64,000 nucleotides of DNA from Polychytrium aggregatum. Lineage: Eukaryota; Chytridiomycota; Chytridiomycetes; Polychytriales. The notes under the pieces are model-generated. The model made no database searches, was not told the origin of the DNA, and worked only from the letters and a program-made list of their open reading frames with translations. The stretch is taken from assembly GCF_025602895.1 (NCBI RefSeq), contig NW_026516236.1, forward strand, positions 393,621-457,620, read 5' to 3'. The number at the start of each line of letters is the position of its first letter. Positions within the stretch are counted from its first letter, which is position 1. Positions 1 to 11,500 of this stretch are shown in pieces. The translations under genes were made by a program, and so were the position numbers.

Positions 1-64
1 TCGGCTGCGGCCACATTGTCGTTCTAGATCCACATGCTGACTCTCAAGCCCTTTCCCTTTGCAG

Positions 65-3000
65 GATGCTGTTGTCTTCCACGACGGCACCAAGTGGCGC
101 GCCGTTGTGGATATCTCCCAGAGCGGCAACCTCGAAGGTAGAAAGCGATAGAGCGGTTGGGTGGGTTTGCGCGGGCGCAGCTGGCCAGATAGACTTGGGC
201 AGGCGCAGATATATGGGTGCTCCATTGAACCGAAGCACTTTGATCAGAGGATATGCGGCTCTAGTTCAGCCCTGTCTGGTCTGCTCCAGTCTGGTTTGGT
301 CCGGTCCAGTCGAACACGGCGGCTAATCGGTTTCGCTTGCAGGCCTGCCCCTGCTGACCAACTATGCCGACGAGCGGCAGTTCGTCCGGTTCGACGACCG
401 CAGCTATCTCAACTTCTCTGTCAACATTTACGATGAGGGCGAGTCGCTCAGGTAGGTGTCGAACGCTGCTCCATGGTCGGTTGTCTTTCGCTATGGCACC
501 GTTAATGGTGTGCGGGTGGATTCGCTTCCCTGGCCCTAACCTTGATCGTTGCGCCCGCAACCTGCGACCAGCATCGTGTCTCTTGCAGGTAATTGCCATG
601 ACATGCTCGTTGCGCTGCCTGCCAAGCATGAGCAGATATGCCGTGCATTATCGGTTCTGGCCTGGCATTGATCCCGGTTGTGTTTTGCCAGGTACCCACG
701 GCAACCACGTCGCAGCCATCACCGCTGCTTACTTCCCCGAAGATCCCCGACTGAACGGCGTAAGTATCGGCGTCGCTTGCTGCCCATACCGCAGCACACA
801 AATGGCGCTTTGCGCAGGCCTTACTGTGCCCTAACGGTCTGCGATGATTCCGTGAATCGACAGGTTGCTCCTGGAGCCCAGATCATCTCCCTGAAGATTG
901 GCGACAACCGTCTTGGTAAAGCTTGTTGTCCCGCTCGGTGGTCTCGGCACCTCTACTCGCACGGCCGCTCGGGAAATCAATCTTGACGACGCTGACGCTG
1001 AGCTCCCTCCTCGCACCATTCCAGGATCGGCCGAATGCAGCGCTGGCCTGGTGCGTGCTGCCATCGAGCTTGCTCGCCTCAAGTGCGACCTGGCCAACAT
1101 CTCGTACGGAGAGGCTGCTGCCATCCCAAACCAAGGGCGTTTCATCGAGATCTTGCGTGACGAGGTCATCAACAAGAGCAACTGCGTTGTTGTGTCGTCG
1201 GCCGGCAACGAGGGCCCCGCTCTCAGCACGCTTGGTGCTCCCGGCGGCACTTCCTCCGGCGTCATCGGCGTCGGCGCTTATGTCTGCCACTCGATGATGG
1301 ATGCCGAGCACTCGCTGCTCAAGCGCGTGGACGAGACTCCCTACACCTGGTCCTCCCGTGGCCCCACCACCGATGGCGACGTTGGTGTCGATATTTTTGC
1401 TCCAGGCAAGTAATCTTGAACATGCGGTGCTCACACGTGTTCATACGGGCCTATGCGTGCTGCATGTGGACGAACTTGGACTGACTTGAGTATACATACA
1501 GGTGCCGCGATCACCTCTGTTCCTCAGTACACCATCCAGGCCGCCCAGCTCATGAACGGCACATCCATGTCGAGCCCCAATGCCTGCGGCTGCTTGGCTC
1601 TGGTAAGTGGGACTGCCACGGCGGAGTTTGTGATGGCCAGCTGCAGATGCCTTGGGTGCTGGAGCAAGCGTAGTGGGGCAACGTCAGCGCTATACTCACG
1701 CAGTCGCTCTGGATTACGAACGCGCACAGCTCGTCTCGGGTCTCAAGGCCGAGGGCATCTACTACACGCCGTATCTGCTCAAGTCCGCTATCCAGTACTC
1801 CGGCAAGGATGTCCAGGACCCCCTGGGCACCAAGTTCATACAAGTCGAGCAGGCCTGGGAGCACCTGAACAAGCTCGTGGGCCCCACCAAGGGCAATTAC
1901 GATGCGAACGATGTAAGCATGATAAGCGTGGCGATGTAGCGGCGTCCCAGTCGAGCAGTTGCAGTGCTGACAGCGTCTGACCGGCCATCGCGATACCTTG
2001 GCGGCTAAACAGATTTCTCTCGCTGACCTGGAGAAGCTCGTCGGAGGCAAGAAGCTGCACTACGATGTGCATTACGATGTATGTATTCGATGTGCTAGCG
2101 GCTGATGCAGAGGCGGCGCTATGATATGTGCGGCATGCGCGCGGGATGCAGTTGATGCAAGATCGATTGCTGCGAGCTTGGATATCGTAACATAGGTCCT
2201 CGGACTGAAGTTGACGCCCGGGTGGGTCCGTTTGATTTCCAGATCTCGGTCAAGGACCGCCAGAACGCCCGCGGCATCTATCTCCGCGAGCTGCAGGAAA
2301 CCACCTCTGTCTCGCAGAGCCTTGTCAGTGTCGACCCCAAGTTCCCCAACCACGACGATCCGGCCCAGAACCCCCTGAAGCTCAAGCTGGAATGCTATGT
2401 GTCGCTCGTGACCACACAGAAGTGGATCAGCGCCCCGTCGCACATCTACATCAACAACGGCGGCCGCGCCTTCTCCGTTCGGGTCAATCCCACCAATCTG
2501 GCCCCTGGCCTGCACTTTGGCGAGGTTCTCGCCATCGACAGCACCGCCCCAGAGCTGGGCCCGCTCTTCAGAGTGCCCGTGACTGTGTGCAAGCCCGAGG
2601 TGGTCGAGAATGCCCTGGTCAAGTACAACAACCTCAGCTTCGAGCCCGGCACCATCATCCGCAAGTTTGTGAGCGTTCCGACCGAGGCCAACTTTGCCGA
2701 GCTGACCGTGCGCATCGACAACCGCGACGCCCCCGGCATCTTCATTGCCCATCTTGTCCAGCTGCAGGCCCAGACCTCGTTTGCCAAGAACGAGCACAGC
2801 TACTGGCTCGGCCTCAACAACACCGGGACCCGTGACAGCGACGACAAGAATGTCTACAAAAAGACCTTCTCTGTCCTTCCTGGCGTGACCCTCGAGGTCT
2901 GTCTGGCGCAATTCTGGTCGACGCTCGATGAGTCTACTGTCAGCGTCGAGGTTGTCTTCCACGGGATTGGCGTGGTTTCGTCTGGCTGTGCCCTCGGCGA

Positions 3001-4972
3001 CAGCAGCGTCACCGCCGGTGGAACGAACATTTGGCTCAACAGCGGCAACAACGGATTCGACCGTCTCGACATTGTCGCTGGTATCCGAAAGGAGAACATT
3101 GCCCTCAAGGCCAATCTTGGTGAGTGTGCCGAATGCCACAGTGGATTCCTGCCGTGCAGCCTCGTCTCGCCTCGTCTCTCCGATCCCGCTCGCTCGCTGC
3201 CTTTCCAGCAGACCGGACTGTTGGCTGAAAGGCTGGCTCGCTCTGATTCGTATCCATTCGCCTTTGTCATCGACAGACATCCACCGTCGCTCGATCCGCC
3301 CGTCCGAGACATTGACGGCTCCCCTCAAGTCGCGCGATGTCTTGCCGGACGGCCGCCAGCTCCATGAGCTTGTCCTGACCTACACAGTCAAGACTGCCGC
3401 CGCCGCCAAGACCACGTTCCGGTTCCCTAAACTCAATGACGTCCTGTACGATAGCGCTGTGGAGGGATTCTTTGTTGTCGTTTTTGACGCCAACAAGAAG
3501 GTGGTCTCGTCGCAGGTAAGGGTTTGCGGATCGTGTCGCCTTCCCCTCGGGCTGGAGCAAATGGGCGTGTGTGGACGCGAAGGTGGATGAAGAATCGGAA
3601 TCGGCAGACGCCAGACGACCGATGCCGGACGACAAAAATCGGCCGACAGTCACCGGGAGGCGCATGCTCTTTCGTAGGGACTCAGATCCGATTGCAATAT
3701 CGCCCCGGATAGCCGCTTGGCTCCGAAAGCTCATCGCGGCTGGTGCCTAACGCATCGAACTTGGCTTTGTCCATCCAGTATACCTTTAGCGATCGCACCA
3801 AGAACGTTGACCTGAACGAAGGCACCTACACCGTGCGAGCCCAGGTTGTCTCGGGATCCGTCGAGCTTCTCGACAAGCTCAGCAGCATGCCCTTGATTGC
3901 AGATGCCGCCTTCAAAGCCGCTTCGCTGCCGGTGTACTCAGCCATCTCGGATCTGATTGCGGGCTCGAGCGCCGGCCTCAAGACCAAGTCGCTCAAGAAG
4001 GGCGAGCGCACCGCGGCCTGGGTGGGTCCTCTGGACGACTCGAGCCTGCCCAAGGGTGCCCAGCCCGGCGATTTGCTGATTGGCACAGTGGAGGTCGCCG
4101 GGGATGGCGCCTCGATCGACGGAGGGCTCTACAAGGCCTTCTACCTCGTCCCCAGCGAGAAAAAGTCTGCCGACAAGCCCGCCAAGACCGCGGAGGAGCC
4201 CAAGAGCGATGCCGAGCAGCTCAAGGAGGCCATCCGCGATCTCGAGATCAGCTGGATCAAGAAGATCAAGGACGAGGATGTGCTCAAGGCCCTGACCGAG
4301 AAGCTCCATGCCGAGTACCCGACGCATCTGCCCCTCCTTACTACTCGCCTCGAGGCTCTTGCTGACAAGATCAAGTCTGCTGAGGACGCCGAGCTGCTTG
4401 CCGAGATCCAGACCCTGATCGACACGGTGCTGCAGGTTGTGGATCTGGACCAGCTCGCGATCTATTTCGGCGTCCAGCACGACCTCACAAGCGAGCGCGA
4501 GAAGCAGCGCAAGAAGGAAAAGGACGCCCAGAAGGATGCAGTCATCCTGGCGCTCCGAACTCGTGCCAAGGTTCTGCAACTCCAGGTCCAGAAGCTCGAC
4601 GGCAAGAAGGACGAAGCCGAAGCCCCGCAAGAGTCGGACGCCGATGTTCCTCCCGTGAGCGAGAAGGAGGACTTGACCAAGCAGTACGATCAGACCCTCG
4701 AGGAATATGCCAAGTGGCAGGCTGACCAGTACAGCAACGGTGCCTTCCTGAAGCTCTGGGCCTGGAGAGAGTCGCAGAAGGGACTCTATGGCCAGGTTCT
4801 GAAGCACCTCAACAAGTATCTCGCCGAGGCCAAGAACATCGAGTCGCCTGAGTGGAAGGAGCTCAGCGCTCTTCGACGCGAGATCTACAGCGCCCTTGGC
4901 TGGACGATCTGGAAGGACTATGAGGAGACGTGGTCTGTCCTGAACGAGCCCAAGTCGTATGCCCCGTTTTAA
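65..4972 (+). CDS. TPP2: Tripeptidyl peptidase II, 3' part (N-terminus outside window)
   Basis: Giant cytosolic serine exopeptidase that removes tripeptides from proteasome products. Twelve exons join in phase: 65-137, 343-451, 572-588, 692-759, 864-915, 1025-1405, 1502-1602, 1730-1912, 2013-2078, 2243-3119, 3277-3515 and 3779-4972. They give 1,120 codons including the TAA at 4970. Subtilase motifs seen are the catalytic His in GTHGNHVA (codon at 697) and the catalytic Ser in [10 protein letters not shown] (codon at 1564). TPP2-specific blocks include [26 protein letters not shown] and the charged helical C-terminal region. About 100 N-terminal residues, with the catalytic Asp, lie left of the window. 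Exon 572-588 is only 17 nt, and the intron at 1406-1501 starts with GC (CCAG|GCAAGT). The gene converges on the chitinase gene. Identity is very secure. Confidence 0.95.
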
Positions 4973-5654
4973 GGCCCTCTCTCGTTGCTTCTTCTCCACA
5001 CCGGAGAGGGAGGGGAATGTGTGCATGATTATGATTATGATTATGATTATGATTGACGTTCAAGCGGGAGTGAAGCAAATACCGCAACCGCGTTTGTGCT
5101 CCGCCATCCGAGATGATACATGCATATCCATGGATGAACTGCAGTTGAATACACAACCAGTCTCATGATGTGTTGGGAGAGAAACACTTTGGAGTGTCCA
5201 CAGAACGAAACGAGAGACACTCCGAGTATGAATGCTCATTGACCGTGGTTGTGTTTTCGAATGGGAATGCACACGCCCATCGATCGTTTGCCAGTGGGGT
5301 CCACGGACATTACATCCAAGACGGAGATGACTGCAACCGCTGGCGGCAACAATGGCGGGGTAATGGCTTGACGCGACAACGTCCCGATGCGACCCTCGTT
5401 GGTGAGACAGCCCGACCCTTCATTCTGTTGACTTTGCAGGGGCTGTATTTCTAGCTCCATTAGGGCAGCAAGTGCAACCAATACTTTCAGAGGATACATA
5501 GACAATGAGGACAGAACAGCCAGGGATGGTGGTGGTGGAGGGGGGGGAGCGGACGAGGTTTGGCTGGATTACACGTTGTCAAGAGCAGTCGAGACTGGGT
5601 CAAAGAGGAGGGTGCGCGAAGCTGACCCTGCGCAGATACCATCCATCAAGGGAT
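4973..5654. other. Convergent intergenic region between TPP2 and chitinase
   Basis: Holds the 3' flanks of two converging genes and one short microsatellite. I see no conserved coding frame on either strand. Confidence 0.6.
5025..5054. repeat. Hexanucleotide microsatellite (ATGATT)5
   Basis: Five perfect ATGATT units, about 50 bp past the TPP2 stop codon, probably within its 3' UTR. Confidence 0.95.
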
Positions 5655-7959
5655 TCACTTGCGGAACTCGGCCACGGCGGCGGTGATGAGCTCGCCGTGG
5701 ATGCCGGCAGCGGCGTCGTAGTAGTCCTCGCTGAGTTCCCAGGCAAAGACACCGAGGTTCCACTGCTTAGCAAACTTGACCTTCTGCTGGATCGACTTGG
5801 TGTCGTCGTAGGTGATGAAAACGCTGGTGTTGGTGTTGACGAGGGTGGGGGCCTGGATGGTGAAATTTGTCGCACGCGGCGCAGCAGCAACAGGAGAGCA
5901 GTGAGTCGAAGGCATAGCCAGCGATACCGCAGCGGAGAAGCAGCTCGATATGTGAGAGATGGCTTGGCAGCTGTCAAGTAGCTTGGCCTGTGAAACCCGG
6001 CCTTACCTGGATCTTGCCGCCGTGCCAGGTGCGGACCCAGGGCTTCTGAGCCTTGGACTTGGACACCAAGACACCCTGCTCGCGAAGGCCACGGTAGGAC
6101 CAGTCGCCCGAGACAGTGGGGACGCCGGTGCATGGGTCAGGGGCAGGAGTGTCGTACTTGTCGCCCTGGATGGGAGGGCACGCCTGCGGGTTGTTGGGAT
6201 CAACTTGGGGGAGGCAGAGCTGGAAGACGCCGTCGCCCTTGACAGGAGCACCGAGGGCGATCGAGTGGCCGTTGAATTCGAGGCCCAGACGGAGCTTGCT
6301 GGCGGGGATGCCGAGCTGCTTGACAAAAGTGGTCACGGTCTGGTTGATGGAGACGTCGCCGTTGGGGCTGCTGGCATCGCTGTAGAGCGGAGTGTTGTAG
6401 TCGGTGTAGGGGTTCCAGTTGCCGTTGTAGTCGTAGGTCATAACTGCACCAGCGCGTCGATGAGGAGGATTTCAGCGAACACATAGGCGTCAATAGAGTT
6501 GATACTGCGTGCCACAATCCGGACTGGTGGTAATGCTGGCCAGTTCGAGTCCAGACAGGGACTCGGGTGGAGGATAGCGTGTCGCTAGTGCCATTATCAA
6601 GATGATACGGACACGCTGTTGCCACATCGAGAGACATTGCTGGAGGCAGCACGACACCCGACAGACTCACTGTTGATCTTGTCGAGAGTGTTGGCGTAGA
6701 CGGGAATCCAGTTCTTGCCGGAGCCATCGGAATAGGTGGAAGCGGTGGCGCCGATGGCAGCGGTGATGGGGTGGCTGCTTCCAATCTTCTGGCGCAGCAG
6801 AACGAGGGTCTTGTTGAAGTTGGAGTAGTCGTCGGGGCTGATGACGTTGCAGCCAGCACCGTAGTTGTTGGGATATCTACGAGAGGGAGGGAGAGGGACA
6901 GCACCATGAGACAGCGAGCGATGGAATGCGATGAGACAATATCGGGTGGACTGATGGGGGCCGACGGAGAAGCAAGGTTATACTCACTCCCAATCTGGCA
7001 AAGTGAACGAAAACTGTGTGAGTGATTGGCGGCGCAGCTGCGTTGACAAAACGCCAGGAACGTTCGCCTCATGGATCAAGTCGATCGAACGTCGGTGCGG
7101 CAGTGTGCGACGCGAGACTCTAATCCGTACCAATGTCGATGCCGTCAAAGCCAAGCTGCTTGATGAGAACGTCGTAGGCCGAGTTGACAAAGGCCTGGCG
7201 GTTGGTATCGTTGAAGGCATTGGAAAAGTAGGTGGATGCGGTCCAGCCTGGCAACAGAGCCATCGACAGAGAGTGTCAGCAAGCCAGAACAGACAGGCTT
7301 GTGTCGCAACAGAGGGCCTGCAGGCAACCACCATCCATTTCCGGGCACTGGGCGTACCTCCAATCGAAGCACTTGATACCGGCAAGTTGAGGATGGAAGC
7401 AGTCGCGTGCAACGGTGATGACAATGGGTCAGGGGCGATGTGGATGGATCAGCGGCGGCGCTGGTGTGGATCGGCAGCAGCAGCCCAGAGCAAGCAGCCC
7501 GCAGCCGTGGAGGGCGCACCGGGCCAGAATCAAGGGCGAGGTAGTCTGCAGAGCAAAGACAGACAAGCGACATACAGAGTCTTGAAGCCGTATTTCTTGC
7601 GGAGCTGGCCGTTCAGCACAGGGATGAGGTTGGCATCGGCGCTGGAGTCGGTGGAGAGGACGGTGCCGTTGGAGGCAACTTGGAAGAAGGCTGCGAGACA
7701 CAGAGCGGTCAATGAGACAGTTGCAGCGGCAGGCTTGGTCTGGACGATATCCTCGGGCGAGCGACCATGGCCGCGGCCGTGGCTGCCTCGTACCGTAGAT
7801 GACCTGGTTGATGTTGCTGAAGTTGATGCTGGTGTAGTCGCGGTCGGTCCAGTTGGGGATGTAGGCGGCAAAGTCCTGCTTGGGCACGGGGGTGGACACG
7901 GCGGCGGCCGAGCAGAAGGAGGCGAGGGCAAGGACACTGCTGACGAGGGCGAGTCTCAT
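5655..7959 (-). CDS. Secreted GH18 chitinase
   Basis: Endo-acting chitin hydrolase, probably for wall remodelling or nutrition. Eight exons (minus strand, 5' to 3'): 7959-7794, 7690-7576, 7371-7358, 7247-7131, 6994-6988, 6876-6671, 6443-6007 and 5852-5655. They sum to 1,260 nt, 419 residues. A hydrophobic signal peptide (MRLALVSSVLALASFCSA) leads into FAAYIPNWTDRDYTS, INQVIYAFF, the SIGGW strand and the catalytic FDGIDIDWEYP motif (D133, D136, D138, E140), then INIMTYDYNG and FITYDDTKS. No chitin-binding module or GPI signal follows. Two exons are tiny: 14 nt (LASIGG) and 7 nt, the latter holding parts of D138 and E140 and all of W139. The start is the first Met before the signal peptide. Divergent from the Rdh54 gene. 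Confidence 0.95.
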
Positions 7960-8588
7960 GGCGGCGATGGAGATCCGTTGGAGGAGGTGGTGGCGGATGC
8001 GAGAGAGAAAGCGACGAAGGCGGCAGAGGCCAGCGGGAAGTTTGGATGGGAACGGCAACGACGGCGGGGATGTTGCTGGGGCAAACACAAGAGCAAGGGA
8101 CCGAAGGGGCGCTGAAGGGTGGCAACAGCGACAAAGGGTCGGCAGAAACAAGACCCGTGGGGAACTGGCGCCCGAAGCCAGCCCGAAGCCAGCCAGCAGT
8201 GTCTGTTTGCTGCGCACCGTTGTGTTGGCTGTGGCCCATCACGCCATCGCACATCCACGCGCTCGGCTTGTGCACGGAGTGGGACCGCGCTGCCCCAACA
8301 AGCGCTCGTGTGAGCGGCGGCGCGCGCCAGCAAGGGCGGTGCTGCGCAAAGAGAAAAGGCGCGCGCGTGACAAGCCACCCGAGTGGCACGGCTGTGCAGC
8401 GCAGCCAGATCCAGCCGGATCCAGTCACTCGAGCCAGATCTAGCCGGATCCAGCCGGATCTAGCCACAGCTCAGTCGCTGCGCAGTCCGCCCTGATCCCA
8501 TCCGATCTGCGAGGCCAGCATCCAACATCCAGCATCCAACATCCAGCATCCAACATCCAGCATCCACCAGCCCACAAGTCCTCCTGCC
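7960..8588. promoter_or_regulatory. Divergent intergenic region (chitinase / Rdh54 promoters)
   Basis: 629 bp between two start codons on opposite strands, so it must contain both promoters. It holds degenerate GATCC(A/G)GCC-type repeats near 8405-8465 and a 14-bp tandem repeat at 8519-8566. I cannot name a specific promoter element. Confidence 0.5.
8519..8566. repeat. 14-bp tandem repeat, 3.4 copies
   Basis: Three perfect copies of CATCCAACATCCAG plus a partial fourth, ending about 22 bp before the Rdh54 start codon, so probably in its 5' UTR. Confidence 0.9.
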
Positions 8589-11500
8589 ATGCGACGATCA
8601 ACAGCGCCCAGCCAGCGTCCGTCGCCGCTGCAGTCTGACGATCCGGCACCCCCTCTTGCAAAGAAACCGCGGATAGAATCCAGCGTCTTTGTCAATCCGC
8701 CCCGTGCATCCGATGTGCCTCGTGCCTCTGCCCCATCCGTCTCCAGCACACCAGCAAGCGACGCCGACATCACCTACGAGGTTGTTTGGAGAAAGAAGCA
8801 GTTCAAAAAGGTAGCATCCGCAAGCATCTGGCCGGCAACTTCTCATTTTGTGGATCTGACTTACTGCGCTGCTTCATCTTGCCTCCTCCCCTCGTCAAAA
8901 GCACAAGACCTGGGAAGGTATGGGATCAACCTGCTGCCAGCGACGCATTCGCTCTTTCAAGCTCACACGGCAGTGGCAATCTTCCTCCAACGCGCTCTAT
9001 ATATCTCTCGTATCTAATGCCGCACCAATGACCAAAATCTCCAGGAGATGGTATGTCGTCGCGCATCCTCCAACAGCTTGCCGGATCGCCACTCGCTCCA
9101 TGTGTCAGTCCTCCAGCGCCATCCAGCTCACCCGAATGACGATGGGCACCCAGGATATCTCGAAATCAAAGGCGGAACATGTATACTCCTGGATTCAAAA
9201 CGGACAGAGTGCGTATGCTGTACGACATTGGCCTTCTGCTCCGGCCCGAGAATCTCGGCCACTCGATTGTGCCAGGCTAACCCCATGATTGCTGTGGACG
9301 TCGAAGGATCGGGAGAGATGTCCTGCCAAAGACTCCCCTTGAAGCTGGAGCCCTGCTCTCATTTGGTGGAAAAGAAATCGAAGTCAGTAACCCAAACATA
9401 CTGTGCTGATGTATCTCTGTTGTATCGCTGAGATTCGCATGATCGGCATATCCGGGACCATCATTCTCCTCTGACAGCCTCATCCATTCACTCGATTGCA
9501 ACCTTACAGATTTCTGGAATCGCATCCGGTCGAGCCCAACAAGGTATGTGGTGTCGCAGCTGTTCAACATGCTGTACGGTTGAACGTCTCTGATTCAGTA
9601 CCGACCCGAGACAATCAGGCTTGCCTTCTTCAGATGAGCCTCAGCACCAAGCCGCAGCGACCCCAAAGGCCCCGTTCAAGCCACTTTCTATCAATCCCAA
9701 GGCAGTTGGATCTGCAAAAGCCACGCAGCCCAAGGTACCCGGCCGCGTGGCAGTTATTCTCATGTTCTCCCAATCCAATCGATTGCTCGTGTGGGACACT
9801 CACTCAGCAACCCTCGCTCTTTAGCCTGCAGAAGAACAATCTACTCCAGGTTAGTGATTGACCCGAATACGCAGCATCGCTTCGTCATCGAGTCTTCGCA
9901 CTGACATTAGTTGTGCTCAGATGTGCAGCAACAGCGCAGCCATGAAGTTCCACCTGATGCAAAAGCCCCAATGGCCATGTTCAAAGCCTTCCGCGGCCTG
10001 ACGAAGGCGCTGCCAAAATCGGGCTCTGCACCCAGACACGATCCCAAATCAAGCCAAGCCTATGTTTTGCCCCGGCCGCTGGATCAGAGGTACCTGGAGC
10101 CCCTGCGAGCCCTGCATGTACACATCTAATCACGGTACTCCGGCCTCGTGCTCCCAAATTAACCACAAACTGCTCAGTTCCGAAGCTGTCGATGTTGTCA
10201 TCGATCCATACCTCAACCGACACCTCCGTCCTCATCAACGCGATGGTGTCAAGTTTCTCTATGAAAGGTCTGTCCTGAATTGGCACCGATATTTCCAATC
10301 TCGTCCTGTGTACTAACTGCCAATCGCTCTGCCAATGTGCTTCTAGAATCATGGGAATCCACGGTAAGTATCTGTCCCCGACGGCCGCACATGACACCGC
10401 TCGTTGAGTTCTCACACCCTCTTCAACTCACCAGACGGCGAGTACAAAGGAAACGGCGCCATCTTGGCTGACGAAATGGGTCTTGGGAAGACCTTGCAAA
10501 CGATCACGCTCATCTGGACTCTACTAAGTACTGCATCGCCAATGGCGCTGGCTTTGCGCAGTCCGATAGCGACAAGAGACGCCCATTGACACATGTCTTA
10601 ACATGCTCGCTGCTCCTCCGTCTAACTCTTCGTCGCAAGAGCAATCGCCGAGCCCAAGTGAAGGATCGGTGATCAAGAAAGGTAGTATCTGCAGAAAGTC
10701 GAGCATGGTGGCAGCCCGCAATCTCTGTTGAGTCTCATCTACTCACCGTGGCGAATCAACTTGTGTCCTCCTTACCCTGCTGGCCAGCGCTCGTTGTCTG
10801 CCCTGCATCACTCGTTAGCAACTGGGAAAAGGAGTTCAACAAGTGGCTTGGAAAGGAGCGCATACGAGGTAATTGCCGTGTCTATCGTTACATTGCCTCT
10901 GGCCGAAGCTCGCACACCATAGTGGCTCATTCTCGGTCAACAGTCTTTGCGATGGATCAAAAATCAAACATCAAGGACTTTATTATCGGTCGTGTCTACA
11001 GCGTACTGATCATCGGGTATGAACGGGTAAGGCATGTGCATCGCTCTGCTGGTTGGCTGTGTGGCACGATCCAGCCTACGTTGCTGCCGCGGACAGCCGT
11101 CATTAACCAGCTGCGTCCTCTCACCATCCTGAATGAAAGCTCCGTTCGAGTTTGGATACCGTTATAAACTGCAAGTTTGATCTCGTTGTCTGTGATGAAG
11201 GCAAGTGGCCGGCCTCATGAGAAGACATTGACTCCGCACCGGTGGTGCCTGGATGAATTGACCATACTATCAGCTTGCTTTGATGAGTCGCCTCACTGAC
11301 AACAATACCACGACTCAGGTCATCGTATCAAGAACAGCAAAATCAAAGCGGCCTCAGCGATTCAGGTTCGGCGCATCGGCGATCTCGTCTCGTGAATGAC
11401 ACTGCAGAACCGAGTGTGCTCCCTATCTATGAGCAGCTCTGCTCCCTTTGCCTCTGCACTATCGGCCTTCTTTGATCTGATTCATGCACACACTCCAGCG

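Noticed and set aside
2072-3328. 418-residue minus-strand frame opposite TPP2
   Set aside because: The opposite strand encodes conserved TPP2 segments joined by proper splice sites. This frame results from codon bias in GC-rich DNA.
7003-8115. 370-residue plus-strand frame opposite the chitinase
   Set aside because: Antisense to chitinase exons and introns that join to an exact GH18 reading frame.
9045-9050. Treating the 9045-9050 Rdh54 piece as intronic noise
   Set aside because: I first dismissed a 6-nt exon as implausible, but only its inclusion gives the conserved EGDGYLE join with correct phase and both splice sites, so I kept it as an exon.
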